A DNA stretch of 56,990 nt from Mycolicibacterium sp. (GCF_017853185.1 NZ_JAFMJZ010000004.1:1-56990), one strand, 5' to 3'. Shown: positions 1 through 9,871, counted from the stretch's first letter. A program made the numbers and translations. Notes: a model not told the origin generated them from the letters alone.

Positions 1-2
1 TG

Positions 3-452
3 CAGGCCGAGGTGGCAGAGCGACTGGCCGCCGAACCCGGCGGCAAGGAATACGGGATCCCCAGCGTGAAGGCCCGATTCTTCGGCAACGTCCGGCGCTA
101 CGGCTCGGTCTCGCCGACGGTGTTCTGGCCGATTCCGCGGGTGTACTCCGGCCTGGTCCGCATCGACCGGCATGAGGCCGCTCCGTGGCCGACCGACGAC
201 GCATTCCGCGAGCAGGTCTTCGAGCTGATCGACACCGGCTTCGCCCAGCGTCGCAAGACCGTGCGCAACGCCTTCCTGGAATGGGCGGGATCCGGCAACG
301 CGTCGGCCGAACTGCTGCTGGCGGCGAGCATCGACCCGGCCCGCCGGGGCGAGACGCTGACCGTCGCCGATTTCGTCCGGCTGCTGCAGCGCTCGGGGAA
401 GACCGCGCCGGCTGTTGAGGCCGACCAATCCCAGTCGGCTCAGCTGAGCTGA
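3..452 (+). CDS. rsmA: 16S rRNA dimethyladenosine transferase RsmA/KsgA, 3' part
   Basis: This is the C-terminal 149 residues of a protein whose start lies before the window. The visible part opens with QAEVAERL and contains [11 protein letters not shown] and [14 protein letters not shown], which are typical of the KsgA catalytic domain, followed by the helical C-terminal domain with [12 protein letters not shown]. The family dimethylates two adjacent adenines in the 3' hairpin of 16S rRNA during small-subunit maturation, using SAM. The SAM-binding N-terminus is outside the window. The gene is followed 21 bp later by ispE, the same order as in M. tuberculosis. The last 15 or so residues are low-complexity and probably not conserved. 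Confidence 0.93.
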   Translation, partial: QAEVAERLAAEPGGKEYGIPSVKARFFGNVRRYGSVSPTVFWPIPRVYSGLVRIDRHEAAPWPTDDAFREQVFELIDTGFAQRRKTVRNAFLEWAGSGNASAELLLAASIDPARRGETLTVADFVRLLQRSGKTAPAVEADQSQSAQLS

Positions 453-473
453 TCTTTTCGCTACCCTTCTGCG

Positions 474-1424
474 GTGGCCAGCTTCGACGGCAATACCGCG
501 ACCGAATGGGTCCCGACCGGTTCGGTGACGGTGCGGGTGCCCGGCAAGGTCAACCTCTACCTCGGTGTCGGTGACCTCCGCGAGGACGGATACCACGAAC
601 TCACCACGGTCTTCCATGCCGTCTCGTTGACCGACGAGGTGACGGTGCGCGAGGCCGACGTGCTCTCGCTGCAGACGTTCGGCGAGGGCGCCGAGGACCT
701 GCCCGCCGATGAGCGCAACCTTGCCTGGCAGGCCGCGTGTGTGATGGCCGACCACGTCGGACGAGCCCCCGACGTCGAGATCACCATCGCCAAGTCGATC
801 CCGGTGGCCGGCGGGATGGCCGGTGGCAGCGCCGACGCGGCGGCCGTGCTGGTCGCGATGAACGAGTTGTGGGAACTCGGTGTTCCGCGCCGCGACCTGC
901 ACGCGATGGCCGCCAAGCTGGGCAGCGACGTCCCCTTCGCCCTGCACGGCGGTACCGCCCTGGGGACCGGCCGCGGCGAGGAACTGGCCACCGTGCTGTC
1001 CCGCAACACCTTCCACTGGGTGCTGGCGTTCAGCTCCGCCGGGTTGTCGACGCCGGTGGTGTTCGGCGAGATCGACCGGTTGCGCGCGGTGGGCAGTCCG
1101 GCACGGCTTTCGGATCCCGAACCGCTGCTGGCCGCGCTGTCCGGGGGCGATCCGCACGAGTTGGCCCCGCTGCTGGGCAACGACCTGCAACCGGCCGCAC
1201 TGAGCCTGGAACCGAACCTGCGCCGGACGCTGCGGGCGGGCACCGAAGCCGGGGCGCTGGCCGGAATCGTCTCCGGGTCCGGACCGACCTGCGCCTTCCT
1301 GTGCGCCTCGGCCGAGAACGCGGTGGCGGTCGGCAGTGAGCTGGCCGGGGCCGGGGTGTGCCGGACGGTACGGGTGGCCAGCGGACCGGTGCACGGCGCG
1401 CGCGTGGTGCCGACCAGCGACTGA
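474..1424 (+). CDS. ispE: 4-diphosphocytidyl-2-C-methyl-D-erythritol kinase IspE
   Basis: IspE is the GHMP-family kinase that phosphorylates CDP-methylerythritol in the non-mevalonate (MEP) isoprenoid pathway, supplying precursors for polyprenyl phosphates and menaquinone. The protein has 316 residues, close to the usual 300-310. It begins with the substrate-binding segment [11 protein letters not shown], has the ATP-binding GHMP motif [14 protein letters not shown] near residue 115, and a C-terminal [10 protein letters not shown] loop. A GTG start at 474 is used here; the first ten or so residues before PTGSVTV are not conserved and a slightly later start is possible. It follows rsmA closely and probably shares its transcript. 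Confidence 0.96.
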   Translation: MASFDGNTATEWVPTGSVTVRVPGKVNLYLGVGDLREDGYHELTTVFHAVSLTDEVTVREADVLSLQTFGEGAEDLPADERNLAWQAACVMADHVGRAPDVEITIAKSIPVAGGMAGGSADAAAVLVAMNELWELGVPRRDLHAMAAKLGSDVPFALHGGTALGTGRGEELATVLSRNTFHWVLAFSSAGLSTPVVFGEIDRLRAVGSPARLSDPEPLLAALSGGDPHELAPLLGNDLQPAALSLEPNLRRTLRAGTEAGALAGIVSGSGPTCAFLCASAENAVAVGSELAGAGVCRTVRVASGPVHGARVVPTSD

Positions 1425-1460
1425 GCGCAAAATTTCCGTCGCCGACTCCGCGCGGATGGT

Positions 1461-1488
1461 TTGCAGCTACTTAAGAGTAGTTTAAGAT
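1461..1488 (+). promoter_or_regulatory. Putative sigma-A-type promoter for the acyl-AMP ligase gene
   Basis: TTGCAG (1461-1466) and TAAGAT (1483-1488) are separated by 16 bp, a good fit to a mycobacterial housekeeping promoter with a TANNNT -10 box. The interval is locally AT-rich in an otherwise GC-rich gap and includes a small inverted repeat CTACT-TAAG-AGTAG (1467-1480) that could be an operator. The leader to the GTG at 1601 would be about 105 nt. This is motif matching only. Confidence 0.4.
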
Positions 1489-1600
1489 CGTCGGAGGCCT
1501 GAAAGCCTCGCCCAGCCGTGGGCGCGTCGCCGGGATGACGCGCCACCGACGGCGGAGCATGACAGGGCAGTACATTGCGCCGGACGCCGAGGAGGTCGTC

Positions 1601-3235
1601 GTGAGCCGATTCACCGACAAGATGTTCCACAACGCCATGACCAGCTCCAAGGGCATGGTCACCGGTGAGCCGCATGAGCCGGTCCGGCATACCTGGCGCG
1701 AGGTCCACGAACGGGCCGCCCGGATCGCCGGCGGACTCGCCGCTGCCGGCGTCGGCCACGGCGACGCGGTCGGCGTCCTGGCCGGGGCGCCGGTGGAGAT
1801 CGCGCCGACCGCCCAGGCACTGTGGATGCGCGGCGCCAGCATCACCATGCTGCACCAGCCGACCCCGCGCACCGATCTGGTGCACTGGGCGCAGGACACC
1901 ACCAATGTGATCGAGATGATCGACGCCAAGGCGGTGGTGATCTCGGATCCGTTCCTGGCCGCCGCGCCGGTGCTCGCCGAGCGCGGTATCACCGTGCTCA
2001 CGGTGGAGGACCTGCTCGCCGCCGATCCGATCGAACCGGTGGAGACCGCCGAGGACGACGTCGCTCTGATGCAGTTGACGTCCGGATCGACCGGGTCGCC
2101 CAAGGCGGTGGTGATCACCCACCGCAACATCTACTCCAACGCCGAGGCGATGTTCATCGGCGCCGAGTACGACGTCGATCGCGACGTCATGGTGAGCTGG
2201 CTGCCCTGCTTCCACGACATGGGCATGGTCGGCTTCCTGACCATCCCGATGTACTTCGGCGCCGAGTTGGTCAAGGTCACGCCGATGGACTTCCTGCGTG
2301 ACACCCTGCTGTGGGCCAAGCTCATCGACAAGTACAAGGGCACCATGACCGCGGCGCCCAACTTCGCCTACGCGCTGTTCGGCAAGCGGCTGCGCCGGCA
2401 GGCCAAGCCGGGCGAATTCGACTTGTCCACACTGCGTTTCGCGCTTTCCGGCGCCGAGCCGGTCGACCCGTCCGACGTCGAGGACCTGATCGACGCCGGC
2501 AAGCCGTTCGGGATGCGTGCCGACGCGATCCTGCCCGCCTACGGCATGGCCGAGACGACGCTTGCGGTCTCGTTCTCCAAGTGCGGGGCCGGACTGGTGG
2601 TCGACGAGGTGGATGCCGACCTGCTGGCCGCACTGCGCCGTGCCATCCCGGCGACCAAGGGCAACACCCGACGGCTGGCCACCCTGGGCCCGTTGCTGAC
2701 GGATCTGGAGGCCCGCATCGTCGATGAGGACGGCAACGTGCTGCCGGCCCGCGGCGTCGGGATCATCGAGTTGCGCGGCGAGTCGCTGACGCCGGGCTAC
2801 ATCACCATGGGCGGCTTCGTCGCGGCCCAGGATGAGAACGGCTGGTACGACACCGGCGACTTGGGCTACCTCACCGAGGAGGGCCACGTGGTGGTCTGCG
2901 GCCGGGTCAAGGACGTGATCATCATGGCCGGGCGCAATGTGTACCCGACCGACATCGAGCGTGCCGCCGGCCGGGTCGAAGGTGTCCGCCCGGGCTGCGC
3001 GGTGGCGGTCCGCCTTGACGCCGGGCACTCCCGGGAGACCTTCGCGGTGGCGGTGGAGTCCAACGACTGGGAGGACCCGGCCGAGGTGCGCCGCATCGAG
3101 CAGCAGGTCGCCCACGAAGTGGTGCGCGAGGTCGACGTGCGGCCGCGCAACGTGGTGGTGCTCGGTCCGGGCACCATCCCGAAGACGCCGTCGGGCAAGC
3201 TGCGGCGGGCGAATTCGGTCGCGCTGGTCAGCTGA
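1601..3235 (+). CDS. pks16: Acyl-CoA/acyl-AMP ligase, Rv1013 (Pks16)-like
   Basis: This is an ANL-superfamily adenylating enzyme that activates a carboxylic (probably fatty) acid as acyl-AMP, then usually as the CoA thioester. The AMP-binding P-loop [13 protein letters not shown] lies near residue 160, followed by [12 protein letters not shown], the YDTGDLGYL hinge and a C-terminal [10 protein letters not shown] with the catalytic lysine. Despite the historic name Pks16 it has no ketosynthase domain. The start is set at GTG 1601: GGAGG lies at 1591-1595, and the resulting 544-residue protein beginning [11 protein letters not shown] matches the length and N-terminus of the M. tuberculosis protein. 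An in-frame ATG at 1559 would add an unconserved tail. The gene converges with pth. Confidence 0.92.
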   Translation: MSRFTDKMFHNAMTSSKGMVTGEPHEPVRHTWREVHERAARIAGGLAAAGVGHGDAVGVLAGAPVEIAPTAQALWMRGASITMLHQPTPRTDLVHWAQDTTNVIEMIDAKAVVISDPFLAAAPVLAERGITVLTVEDLLAADPIEPVETAEDDVALMQLTSGSTGSPKAVVITHRNIYSNAEAMFIGAEYDVDRDVMVSWLPCFHDMGMVGFLTIPMYFGAELVKVTPMDFLRDTLLWAKLIDKYKGTMTAAPNFAYALFGKRLRRQAKPGEFDLSTLRFALSGAEPVDPSDVEDLIDAGKPFGMRADAILPAYGMAETTLAVSFSKCGAGLVVDEVDADLLAALRRAIPATKGNTRRLATLGPLLTDLEARIVDEDGNVLPARGVGIIELRGESLTPGYITMGGFVAAQDENGWYDTGDLGYLTEEGHVVVCGRVKDVIIMAGRNVYPTDIERAAGRVEGVRPGCAVAVRLDAGHSRETFAVAVESNDWEDPAEVRRIEQQVAHEVVREVDVRPRNVVVLGPGTIPKTPSGKLRRANSVALVS

Positions 3236-3244
3236 TCCGGCCCG

Positions 3245-3300
3245 CGAGCGTCACGCTGGTGGCGTTTTCGGCGTCGGGTGTCACGCTGGTGTGACGCTCG
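3245..3300. terminator. Inverted repeat between convergent genes, possible bidirectional terminator
   Basis: A perfect 10-bp inverted repeat (CGAGCGTCAC at 3245-3254, GTGACGCTCG at 3291-3300) lies in the 93-bp gap between the stops of the ligase and pth. Inside it TCACGCTGGT is repeated directly (3251-3260 and 3281-3290), so the downstream copy can also pair locally with GTGACGCTCG. There is no U-tract, as is common for mycobacterial terminators. The function is inferred from position and symmetry. Confidence 0.5.
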
Positions 3301-3328
3301 GCGAAGGGGTGCCGAAGGGGTGCAGCGC

Positions 3329-3904
3329 CTACCAGGCGTGCACCCGGTTCTGCGCCGGTTCCACGCCCAACTCGATCAGCGCCTCAGCGGCGTCGGCCGC
3401 CAGTTCGCACATGGTCGGCACCTCGTTGCGCTCGGCCGCGTTGAACGGTTCCAGCACGAAAGCCGCTGGATCCTTGCGGCCCGGCGGGCGGCCGATGCCG
3501 ATACGGACACGCTGAAAGTCCTTGGTGCCCAACGCATTCGCCACCGAACGCAAGCCGTTGTGGCCGCCCTCGCCGCCGCCCAGCTTGAGCCGGATCTTGC
3601 CGAAGTCGATGTCGAGTTCGTCGTGAATGACGATGACATCGCCGGCGGCCACCGAATAGAACTTCGCCAACGGGCCGACCTGGCGGCCGGACTCGTTCAT
3701 GAAGCACCGCGGCTTGGCCAGCACCACCGGACGTCCGGCCAGCCGACCGGTCACGACATCGGCGCCGGACTTCTTGTGCAGCTTGAACTGCCCGCCGATC
3801 CGGGCGGCCAGCAGATCGGCCACCATGAAGCCGACGTTGTGCCGCGTCTTGGCGTACTGCGGTCCGGGGTTGCCCAAGCCGACGACCAGCAGGGGTTCCG
3901 CCAT
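3329..3904 (-). CDS. pth: Peptidyl-tRNA hydrolase
   Basis: Pth cleaves the ester bond of peptidyl-tRNAs that drop off the ribosome, recycling tRNA. The 191-residue protein has the full family signature: GLGNPG with Asn12, TRHNVGF with the catalytic His22, CFMN around residue 70, and HDELDID with Asp95. [12 protein letters not shown] forms the usual substrate loop. The length equals that of other mycobacterial Pth proteins. It is the last gene of the leftward rplY-pth pair, 45 bp after rplY. Confidence 0.97.
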   Translation of the reverse strand: MAEPLLVVGLGNPGPQYAKTRHNVGFMVADLLAARIGGQFKLHKKSGADVVTGRLAGRPVVLAKPRCFMNESGRQVGPLAKFYSVAAGDVIVIHDELDIDFGKIRLKLGGGEGGHNGLRSVANALGTKDFQRVRIGIGRPPGRKDPAAFVLEPFNAAERNEVPTMCELAADAAEALIELGVEPAQNRVHAW

Positions 3905-3949
3905 CGGTGTGGGTGGGGCCGGTCGGACCGCGGTGAGTCGGCTCGGGGC

Positions 3950-4600
3950 CTACTCGGCCGCGGCCTCGCCCTCGGATGCCGCGGCGGCGTCGGCAGCCTG
4001 GTCCTGCAGCGACTCGCCGCCGCCCTCGGACTCGAGGTCCTCGGCGGTCGGGGCCGCCACGACGTTGACCACCAGCATCTCCGGGTCGCTGACCAGGGTG
4101 ACGCCGGCGGGCAGCTTGACGTCGGCAGCCAGGATCTGGGTGCCCTCCTCGACGGCCTCGACCGACACCGACAGGCTCTCCGGGATCGACATCGCGTCGG
4201 CCTCGATCTCGATGTGGGTGGCGTCCTGGGTCACCAGGGTGCCGGAGGCGGCCTCGCCCTCGACGTGGACCTGGACCTCGACGGTCACCTTCTCGCCGCG
4301 GCGGATCACGATCAGGTCGAGGTGGGTCAGGGTGCGCTTGACCGGGTGGACGGTGATGGCCTTGGTCAGCGCCAGCTGCTCGGTGCCGTTGATGTCCAGG
4401 CTCAGCACGGCGTTGGCGCCGGAGTTGCGCATGACGGCGGCGAAGTCGTGAGCATTGAGCTGGAGGTGCTGCGGGGCCTCGCCGTGGCCGTAGAGCACGG
4501 CCGGGACCTTGCCGTCGCGGCGGGCCGCCCGTGAGGCGCCCTTGCCGGTCCGGGTGCGGACTTCCACGCTCAGCTTGTTGGTAGCGGCGCCTTTGGCCAT
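3950..4600 (-). CDS. rplY: 50S ribosomal protein L25/general stress protein Ctc
   Basis: This is the long (CTC-type) form of bL25, which binds 5S rRNA in the large subunit. The N-terminal domain contains [24 protein letters not shown], followed by the beta-rich TL5/CTC C-terminal domain and an acidic Ala/Glu-rich tail (216 residues in total). The start is the ATG at 4600, preceded by AGGAG with 7 nt spacing; upstream in-frame codons exist but give an unrelated extension. The 252-bp gap between this start and lpqT holds no recognisable gene, so the promoter probably lies there. Confidence 0.95.
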   Translation of the reverse strand: MAKGAATNKLSVEVRTRTGKGASRAARRDGKVPAVLYGHGEAPQHLQLNAHDFAAVMRNSGANAVLSLDINGTEQLALTKAITVHPVKRTLTHLDLIVIRRGEKVTVEVQVHVEGEAASGTLVTQDATHIEIEADAMSIPESLSVSVEAVEEGTQILAADVKLPAGVTLVSDPEMLVVNVVAAPTAEDLESEGGGESLQDQAADAAAASEGEAAAE

Positions 4601-4852
4601 CGGAATGCTCCTGCCTTCGTTTGTGGATCGAATCAACACGGCGAAGGCGGGCTTGGAGCCGATGCCTCGTCGATAACGGTGGTCGGAAACCACCCTCGCC
4701 GTGACGCGGTGCCAAGGGTATCCGAAGGACGTCCTGGAGCGGAAATCCGAGCCGGTGAGCTGCTCGGAAAGCTCCCACAGCGCTCTGGCGGTGCGGTCGT
4801 CCCGGGCCGGCGGGCTCAGATACGGGAAGTGGGACCCAACCACCTCACCCGA

Positions 4853-5515
4853 TCACTTAACTGAGACCGTGAACCCGTCGATGATCTGCTGGACGTCGCC
4901 GGCCTGCGCGGCGGCCTGGTCGGCCAGCGAGGTCACGGTGAACTGAACCAGGTAACGCTGGAACGCCGGCGCCGGCGTCACCGGAATGACGATCCGGTTG
5001 TAGGTGTGCACCCGGATGTCGTTGAGTTCGTAGCTGCCCTCGATCATCGAGGACGGGAACCCGTCGAAGTCGTCGGACGAGGAGTTCAGCTTGATGAACT
5101 TCTTGGACAGCAGGGCGTCTGCGTCGGCGTGCTCGAGTGCCTTCGGCACGTCGAAGGCCCCGTCGAGTTTGAACACCATGACCATCGCGGTCGGATAGCT
5201 GTTGTTCTTCGCGATCGCCTCGGTGCCGGGGGAGAAGTTCGGGTTGGCGTAGGTGGTCCAGCCGGCCGGGCGGGGCAGGGTGACCTTCAGGTCGGTCAGC
5301 TTGTCCAGCGCGATCTGCTGACCGGTGACACCCTGGCTGGACAGGTACTGCGCGATCGGCACCGGCCGCGTCGGTGCGGCTTCCTCAGTGCTGGTCGGGG
5401 TGCTGGCGCCCGGGGTGGTCCAGATCGACGAGTAGTCGGCGGTCTTGGCGCCACAACCGGCGGTCGCGAGAGCGACGGCCAGCAGGGCGGCGGTGGCGAT
5501 CTTGGGCTTAGGCAT
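4853..5515 (-). CDS. lpqT: Lipoprotein LpqT
   Basis: This is a mycobacterial surface lipoprotein of the LpqT/LpqN family, 220 residues. The signal peptide ends in a lipobox LATAGC with Cys21 as the lipidated residue, followed by a short Thr/Pro-rich linker. The globular domain (about residues 55-220) contains KVTLPRPAGWTTY and GFPSSMIEGSYEL. The molecular role is not established; LpqN has been linked to trehalose-lipid and MmpL transport, so a cell-envelope function is a reasonable inference. The start overlaps the prs stop by 8 bp, implying translational coupling, as in the M. tuberculosis prs-lpqT order. Confidence 0.9.
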   Translation of the reverse strand: MPKPKIATAALLAVALATAGCGAKTADYSSIWTTPGASTPTSTEEAAPTRPVPIAQYLSSQGVTGQQIALDKLTDLKVTLPRPAGWTTYANPNFSPGTEAIAKNNSYPTAMVMVFKLDGAFDVPKALEHADADALLSKKFIKLNSSSDDFDGFPSSMIEGSYELNDIRVHTYNRIVIPVTPAPAFQRYLVQFTVTSLADQAAAQAGDVQQIIDGFTVSVK

Positions 5516-6485
5516 CCCCGTCGAAAAGTCCTGTCACCGAACCGTTTTCGAACACCGCCCGGATTGTGCTGGCCAGCAGCGGGGCAATCGACAGCACGGT
5601 CAGCTGGTCGAAGCGCTTGGCCTCGTCGATCGGCAGCGTGTTGGTGACGATCACTTCCCGCGCGCCGCACTCCGCCAGTCTTTCGGCGGCCGGATCCGAC
5701 AGCACGCCGTGGGTGGCCGCGATGATGACGTCCTTGGCCCCGTCGCTGCGCAGCAGTTTCACCGCGCCGGCGATGGTGCCGCCGGTGTCGATCATGTCGT
5801 CGGTCAGCACGCAGGTCTTGCCCTCGACCTCGCCCACCACCCGGTTGGACACCACCTGGTTGGGCACCCTCGGGTCGCGGGTCTTGTGGATGAATGCCAG
5901 TGGGGTGCCGCCCAGGGCGTCGGCCCACTTCTCGGCCACCCGCACGCGGCCGGAGTCCGGCGAGACGACCACGACGTCCTCGGTGCCGTAGTTGTCCTTG
6001 ATGTAGCCGGTCAACAGGTTCTGGGCCCGCATGTGATCGACCGGGCCGTCGAAGAAGCCCTGGATCTGATCGGTGTGCAGGTCGACCGACACGATGCGGT
6101 CGGCGCCGGCGGTCTTGAGCAGGTCGGCCACCAGGCGGGCCGAGATCGGCTCGCGGCCGCGGTGCTTCTTGTCCTGGCGCGCATAGGGATAGAACGGCAG
6201 GATCGCGGTGATCCGCTTGGCACTGCCGCGCTTGAGGGCGTCGATCATCAGCAGTTGTTCCATCAGCCACTTGTTCAGCGGCGCCGGATGGGACTGCAGT
6301 ACGAACGCATCACAGCCTCGCACCGACTCGTCGAACCGAACGAAGATCTCGCCGTTGGCGAAGTCGCGCGCGGTCGTGGCGGTGACGTGGACGTCGAGTT
6401 CCTTGGCGACCTGTTCGGCCAGTTCGGGGTGCGCCCGGCCGGAGAACAGCATCAGGTTCTTACGGTTGTCCATCCAGTCCGCCAC
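5508..6485 (-). CDS. prs: Ribose-phosphate pyrophosphokinase
   Basis: Prs makes PRPP from ribose 5-phosphate and ATP, feeding purine, pyrimidine, His and Trp synthesis and, in mycobacteria, decaprenylphosphoryl-arabinose for the cell wall. The 325-residue protein has the catalytic flexible loop around PYARQDKKHRGREPIS, the divalent-cation site DLHTDQIQGFF and the PRPP-binding loop DDMIDTGGT. A GTG at 6485 is used, which aligns with the M. tuberculosis N-terminus; the ATG at 6473 is an alternative. It lies between glmU and lpqT in a leftward cluster, 45 bp after glmU. Confidence 0.97.
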   Translation of the reverse strand: MADWMDNRKNLMLFSGRAHPELAEQVAKELDVHVTATTARDFANGEIFVRFDESVRGCDAFVLQSHPAPLNKWLMEQLLMIDALKRGSAKRITAILPFYPYARQDKKHRGREPISARLVADLLKTAGADRIVSVDLHTDQIQGFFDGPVDHMRAQNLLTGYIKDNYGTEDVVVVSPDSGRVRVAEKWADALGGTPLAFIHKTRDPRVPNQVVSNRVVGEVEGKTCVLTDDMIDTGGTIAGAVKLLRSDGAKDVIIAATHGVLSDPAAERLAECGAREVIVTNTLPIDEAKRFDQLTVLSIAPLLASTIRAVFENGSVTGLFDGDA

Positions 6486-6530
6486 TGTGTGCCCTCACGT
6501 CGTGATCGAATACGCGCCCATCGTACGTAT

Positions 6531-8003
6531 CTAGCTCTGCTGGGCCCCGCCGGACTGTCCTTTGGCTCGCGCCTGGGCCGCTTCGGCGGCCCGGGCCGAG
6601 TCGCTGTCCGGACGATTCCGCAGCACCCAGTCCTCGATGATGCGCTGCTGGCCTGCCGAGATCGCCAGCGCGCCGGGCGGCACGTCGTCGCGCAGCACCG
6701 TCCCTGCGCCGGTGTAGGCGCCGTCGCCGACGGTGACCGGTGCGACGAACATGGTGTCGCTGCCGGTGCGGACGTGCGAGCCGATCGTGGTGCGGCTCTT
6801 GTTCTCACCGTCGTAGTTGACGAACACACTCGATGCGCCGATGTTGCTGTGGTCGCCGATGTCGGCGTCGCCGACGTAGGTCAGATGCGGCACCTTGGTG
6901 CCGGTGCCGATCACCGCGTTCTTGGTCTCGACGAATGCGCCGAGCTTGCCGTCTGCGCCGAGCCGGCTGCCCGGACGCAGGTAGGTGAACGGGCCGACGT
7001 CGGCACCGGAGCCGATCACCGACTGGCTGCCGTGGGTGCGCACCACCGAGGCGCGGTCGCCCACCTGTACATCGTCGAGCGTGGTCGCCGGGCCGACCTG
7101 GCAGTGGCTGCCGACCCGGGTCGCGCCGAGCAGTTGCGTGCCGGGATGCACGACGGTGTCGCGGCCGATCGTCACGTCGACGTCGATCCAGGTGCTGGCC
7201 GGGTCGATCACCGTCACCCCGGCGCGCTGGTGGGCGCAGATCACCCGGCGGTTGAGTTCGCCGGCGAGGTCGGACAGTTGCACCCGGTCGTTGACCCCGG
7301 CGACGAGGGCCGAATCGTCGACATGCTTGGCATGCACGATCTGTCCGTCGGCGCGCACGATCGCGATGACGTCGGTCAGATACAACTCGTGCTGGGCGTT
7401 GTCGGCCGACAGCCGGCTCAGCGCCGAACGCAGCGCGGCGATGTCGAAGGCGTAGATGCCGGTGTTGATCTCCCGGATCGCGCGCTGCTGCGGGGTGGCG
7501 TCGGTCTCCTCGACGATGGCGATGACCTCGCCGTCCTGGGTGCGCAGGATCCGGCCGTAGCCGGTCGAGTTCGGCACCGTCGTGGTCAGCACGGTCACCG
7601 CCGCCGGCTCGCCGCGGTGGCTGGCGATCAGGTCGGCGAGGGTGTCGGCGTCGAGCAGCGGGACATCCCCGGCGGTGATGACCACCACGCCGTCGAAATC
7701 CTCCGGCAGCGCCGACAGACCGCACAGCGCGGCGTGCCCGGTGCCCAGTTGCTGTTCCTGGACGGCCACCTCGATGCGGCGACCGAGGGTGGCGGCCAGA
7801 TCGGCGACCACCGGGGCGATCCGCTCGCGGTCCTTGCCGAGCAGGACGACGAGGTGTTGCGGTGCGACCTTGGCGACGGCGTGCAGGGCGTGCGAGAGCA
7901 TGCTGCGGCCGCCGAGGGTGTGCAGAACCTTGGGTGTGTCCGAGCGCATCCGGGTGCCGGCCCCGGCGGCGAGCACCAGGACGGCCGAATCAGTGGTGGT
8001 CAT
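6531..8003 (-). CDS. glmU: Bifunctional GlmU uridyltransferase/acetyltransferase
   Basis: GlmU acetylates glucosamine 1-phosphate and then uridylates it to UDP-GlcNAc for peptidoglycan and linker-unit synthesis. The N-terminal uridyltransferase domain has [18 protein letters not shown] (residues 11-28). The C-terminal half is a left-handed beta-helix acetyltransferase with hexapeptide repeats and the motifs GPFTYLRPG and FVNYDG. The length of 490 matches mycobacterial GlmU, including the extended C-terminal tail rich in Ala/Gln. The ATG at 8003 is the start. It is followed by prs, so amino-sugar and PRPP supply for the cell wall sit together. Confidence 0.97.
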   Translation of the reverse strand: MTTTDSAVLVLAAGAGTRMRSDTPKVLHTLGGRSMLSHALHAVAKVAPQHLVVLLGKDRERIAPVVADLAATLGRRIEVAVQEQQLGTGHAALCGLSALPEDFDGVVVITAGDVPLLDADTLADLIASHRGEPAAVTVLTTTVPNSTGYGRILRTQDGEVIAIVEETDATPQQRAIREINTGIYAFDIAALRSALSRLSADNAQHELYLTDVIAIVRADGQIVHAKHVDDSALVAGVNDRVQLSDLAGELNRRVICAHQRAGVTVIDPASTWIDVDVTIGRDTVVHPGTQLLGATRVGSHCQVGPATTLDDVQVGDRASVVRTHGSQSVIGSGADVGPFTYLRPGSRLGADGKLGAFVETKNAVIGTGTKVPHLTYVGDADIGDHSNIGASSVFVNYDGENKSRTTIGSHVRTGSDTMFVAPVTVGDGAYTGAGTVLRDDVPPGALAISAGQQRIIEDWVLRNRPDSDSARAAEAAQARAKGQSGGAQQS

Positions 8004-8060
8004 GCCGGCCTCTCAATCTGCGAACCGCGTGAAAGTCTATGGGGGCGGCGCCCGCCAGAG

Positions 8061-9692
8061 CTACGCGCGCGGAATCAGTCCCAGGATGCCGCCGCCCGCA
8101 GAGTCGCCGAGCGAGTAGACGACGTCGTTCCTGAAGAAGAGCGAGATGCCCGTGTTCAGGTAGTACGTGGGCCTGGTCGGCCGGTTGTTCTGCACGTCGA
8201 CCTGGCCGTAGTCCACCTCGTTGGTGACCGGGAATTGGAAGTACTCAACCGGGGTCCCTGACGTCATGGTCGACAGGAAGAAGGTGAGGTCCTTGTCCTT
8301 GTCGAGCTGTCCGACGGTCTGGTCGGCGTTGGTCCAGGTGATGATGCCGGTGTAGTCCTCGGGGGTGGGGCTCTTGTCGGTGTTGTGCAGGGTGGTGCTG
8401 GCGCCGGTGTCCGGGGTGATCCCCACCCCGACGTCGGTCACCACCGGCGTCGTTCCGCGCCAGATGTTGATCGTCGAGGTGAACAGTTGTTCACCGGCCG
8501 GGCTGCCGTAGTAGAGGGCACCGCTGTTGGCGAACGTCGCGCCGGACGGGGCGGCGGTATCCGGGAGCATCGGGAAATACAGTGCCGTCGGATCCTGGAC
8601 GTCGGCGGATGTGAGGCCGACTCGCATCCACGCGGTCTGCGTTTCGGGGTCGACGTGGATGCGGTATCCGGGCAGCACGCCGCACCCGTAGGTCAGCTGG
8701 GCGATGAGGTCCTCGATCCCGGCGGTGGAGTAGCTCGGCGCCACGCCGAAATCACCCCAGAACGCGCCGTCGACCGGCGGCGTGGTGGCGCCGTCGGGGC
8801 CCCAGTAGGTCTGCTCCACTTCGCCGCTCTGGTTGAGCTTCTGGATCGTGTCGATCTGACCGACTCCGAGCCGGCCGGTGGTGAGCAGCGGCGTCGAGCT
8901 TCCCGGTGCGGCGAACAGCGAGACGGTGGTGGTGGCGGCGTAGCCGCTGTAGGTCAACCCGCTGTCGTATTCGTTGTGCACCACAGTGCTCGACGTCTGA
9001 ACGGCTGAGCCCCACCACGGGGAGAAGGCCGGGTCGGCCGAGGCGTAGGGCGCGAAGAAGCCGCCGCCACCGGTGTCGAACTCGAAGAACTGGGGCGTCG
9101 CGTTACCGCCCAACGAGGCGTAGATCCCGATCTTCTGCACGCCGTCGCTGCTGATGTCGGCGAAGTACAGCGGGACTTCGACCGGTTGGGTGATCACGCC
9201 GACGCTGGTGGGGAACAGGGCCCGGCGAACCAGATACAGCGCACCCTGCAGCAAGTCGGTGACGGGATTGGCGGGGAACCCGGCGAGCCAATTGGCCGTC
9301 CCCGTCAGGAACCGGTCGACCGCCACGGAGATGGTCTGCAGGGGGGCGAACGCCGGGGCCACGCTCCTGGCCACCGGTGGGGCCATCGATCGGGTGACCG
9401 TCAGGGCCGGTGCTGCGGGCGTGGCACTGCGCTCCCTGGCGGCTTTCCGCGTCGGCGGAGTCGACGGCCGGAGTTGCCGGCGGTCAGCCGAGGCGGGCGC
9501 CACGGTGAGTCGTGCGGACCGGGTCGTGGTGGCTCGCGCCGTCCGGTTCGTCCTGCTCGGCTTCGGGGCCGACGACGCCGTAGTCGCGGAGGCGGTTTCG
9601 CCGACGTCGGCGGTGGCCACCGCGACAGGCCCCACCATCATGAAGGACCCGAAGAGCATTGCGGCCCCGGCACATGCGCAACGTTGCAGCAT
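8061..9692 (-). CDS. Secreted PecA-like aspartic protease candidate without PE domain
   Basis: This is a predicted secreted protein of 543 residues. A Sec signal peptide ends near VAVATAD (about residue 29), followed by an Ala/Ser/Thr/Arg-rich linker to about residue 100, a helical segment NPVTDLLQGALYLVRRALFP, then a 350-residue beta-rich domain. That domain opens with VEVPLYFADIS, a phrase typical of the aspartic-protease domain found at the C-terminus of some PE_PGRS proteins (PecA). Two DTG motifs, FEFDTGGGG (Asp206) and TPDTGASTT (Asp428), would form the catalytic dyad. The start is set at ATG 9692 because GGGAGG sits just upstream; a GTG at 9704 would add MGRA. It interrupts the usual glmU/tRNA-Gln order. 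Protease activity is inferred from motifs. Confidence 0.72.
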   Translation of the reverse strand: MLQRCACAGAAMLFGSFMMVGPVAVATADVGETASATTASSAPKPSRTNRTARATTTRSARLTVAPASADRRQLRPSTPPTRKAARERSATPAAPALTVTRSMAPPVARSVAPAFAPLQTISVAVDRFLTGTANWLAGFPANPVTDLLQGALYLVRRALFPTSVGVITQPVEVPLYFADISSDGVQKIGIYASLGGNATPQFFEFDTGGGGFFAPYASADPAFSPWWGSAVQTSSTVVHNEYDSGLTYSGYAATTTVSLFAAPGSSTPLLTTGRLGVGQIDTIQKLNQSGEVEQTYWGPDGATTPPVDGAFWGDFGVAPSYSTAGIEDLIAQLTYGCGVLPGYRIHVDPETQTAWMRVGLTSADVQDPTALYFPMLPDTAAPSGATFANSGALYYGSPAGEQLFTSTINIWRGTTPVVTDVGVGITPDTGASTTLHNTDKSPTPEDYTGIITWTNADQTVGQLDKDKDLTFFLSTMTSGTPVEYFQFPVTNEVDYGQVDVQNNRPTRPTYYLNTGISLFFRNDVVYSLGDSAGGGILGLIPRA

Positions 9693-9755
9693 CGCCCTCC
9701 CCACCTAGTGGTCGATGGCCTCGTTCCCGAGCTGATGGCCGCTCGGCACGCCTCG

Positions 9756-9827
9756 TTCCGCCGCCAGGACTCGAACCTGAACTATCTGAACCAAAATCAG
9801 AGGTGCTGCCAATTACACCACGGCGGA
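9756..9827 (-). tRNA. tRNA-Gln (UUG)
   Basis: The minus strand folds into a complete cloverleaf. The acceptor stem is TCCGCCG with CGGCGGA and discriminator A, the D-arm is followed by anticodon stem TCTGA/TCAGA with loop TTTTGGT (anticodon TTG), and the T-arm is CAGG-TTCGAGT-CCTG. CCA is not encoded. A tRNA-Gln upstream of the TetR-mfd genes also fits the order I recall from other mycobacteria. Confidence 0.95.
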
Positions 9828-9871
9828 TGGTCCGCCCCCAGACTCTAATGCAGGGGCTTTAGGCTGGTCCC

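Noticed and set aside
1535-1600. Upstream in-frame extension of the acyl-AMP ligase
   Set aside because: The added residues are not family-like, and GTG 1601 has a strong RBS and gives the same length and N-terminus as the remembered M. tuberculosis protein.
557-3115. Long minus-strand open frame (about 850 codons) antisense to ispE and the acyl-AMP ligase
   Set aside because: It is an antisense by-product of high GC content; both plus-strand genes have full family motifs and the antisense product is Arg/His/Gly-rich without domains.
9693-9704. GTG start at 9704 for the aspartic-protease-like protein
   Set aside because: Using it would place the GGGAGG ribosome-binding sequence inside the coding region; ATG 9692 uses it properly and still gives a complete signal peptide.
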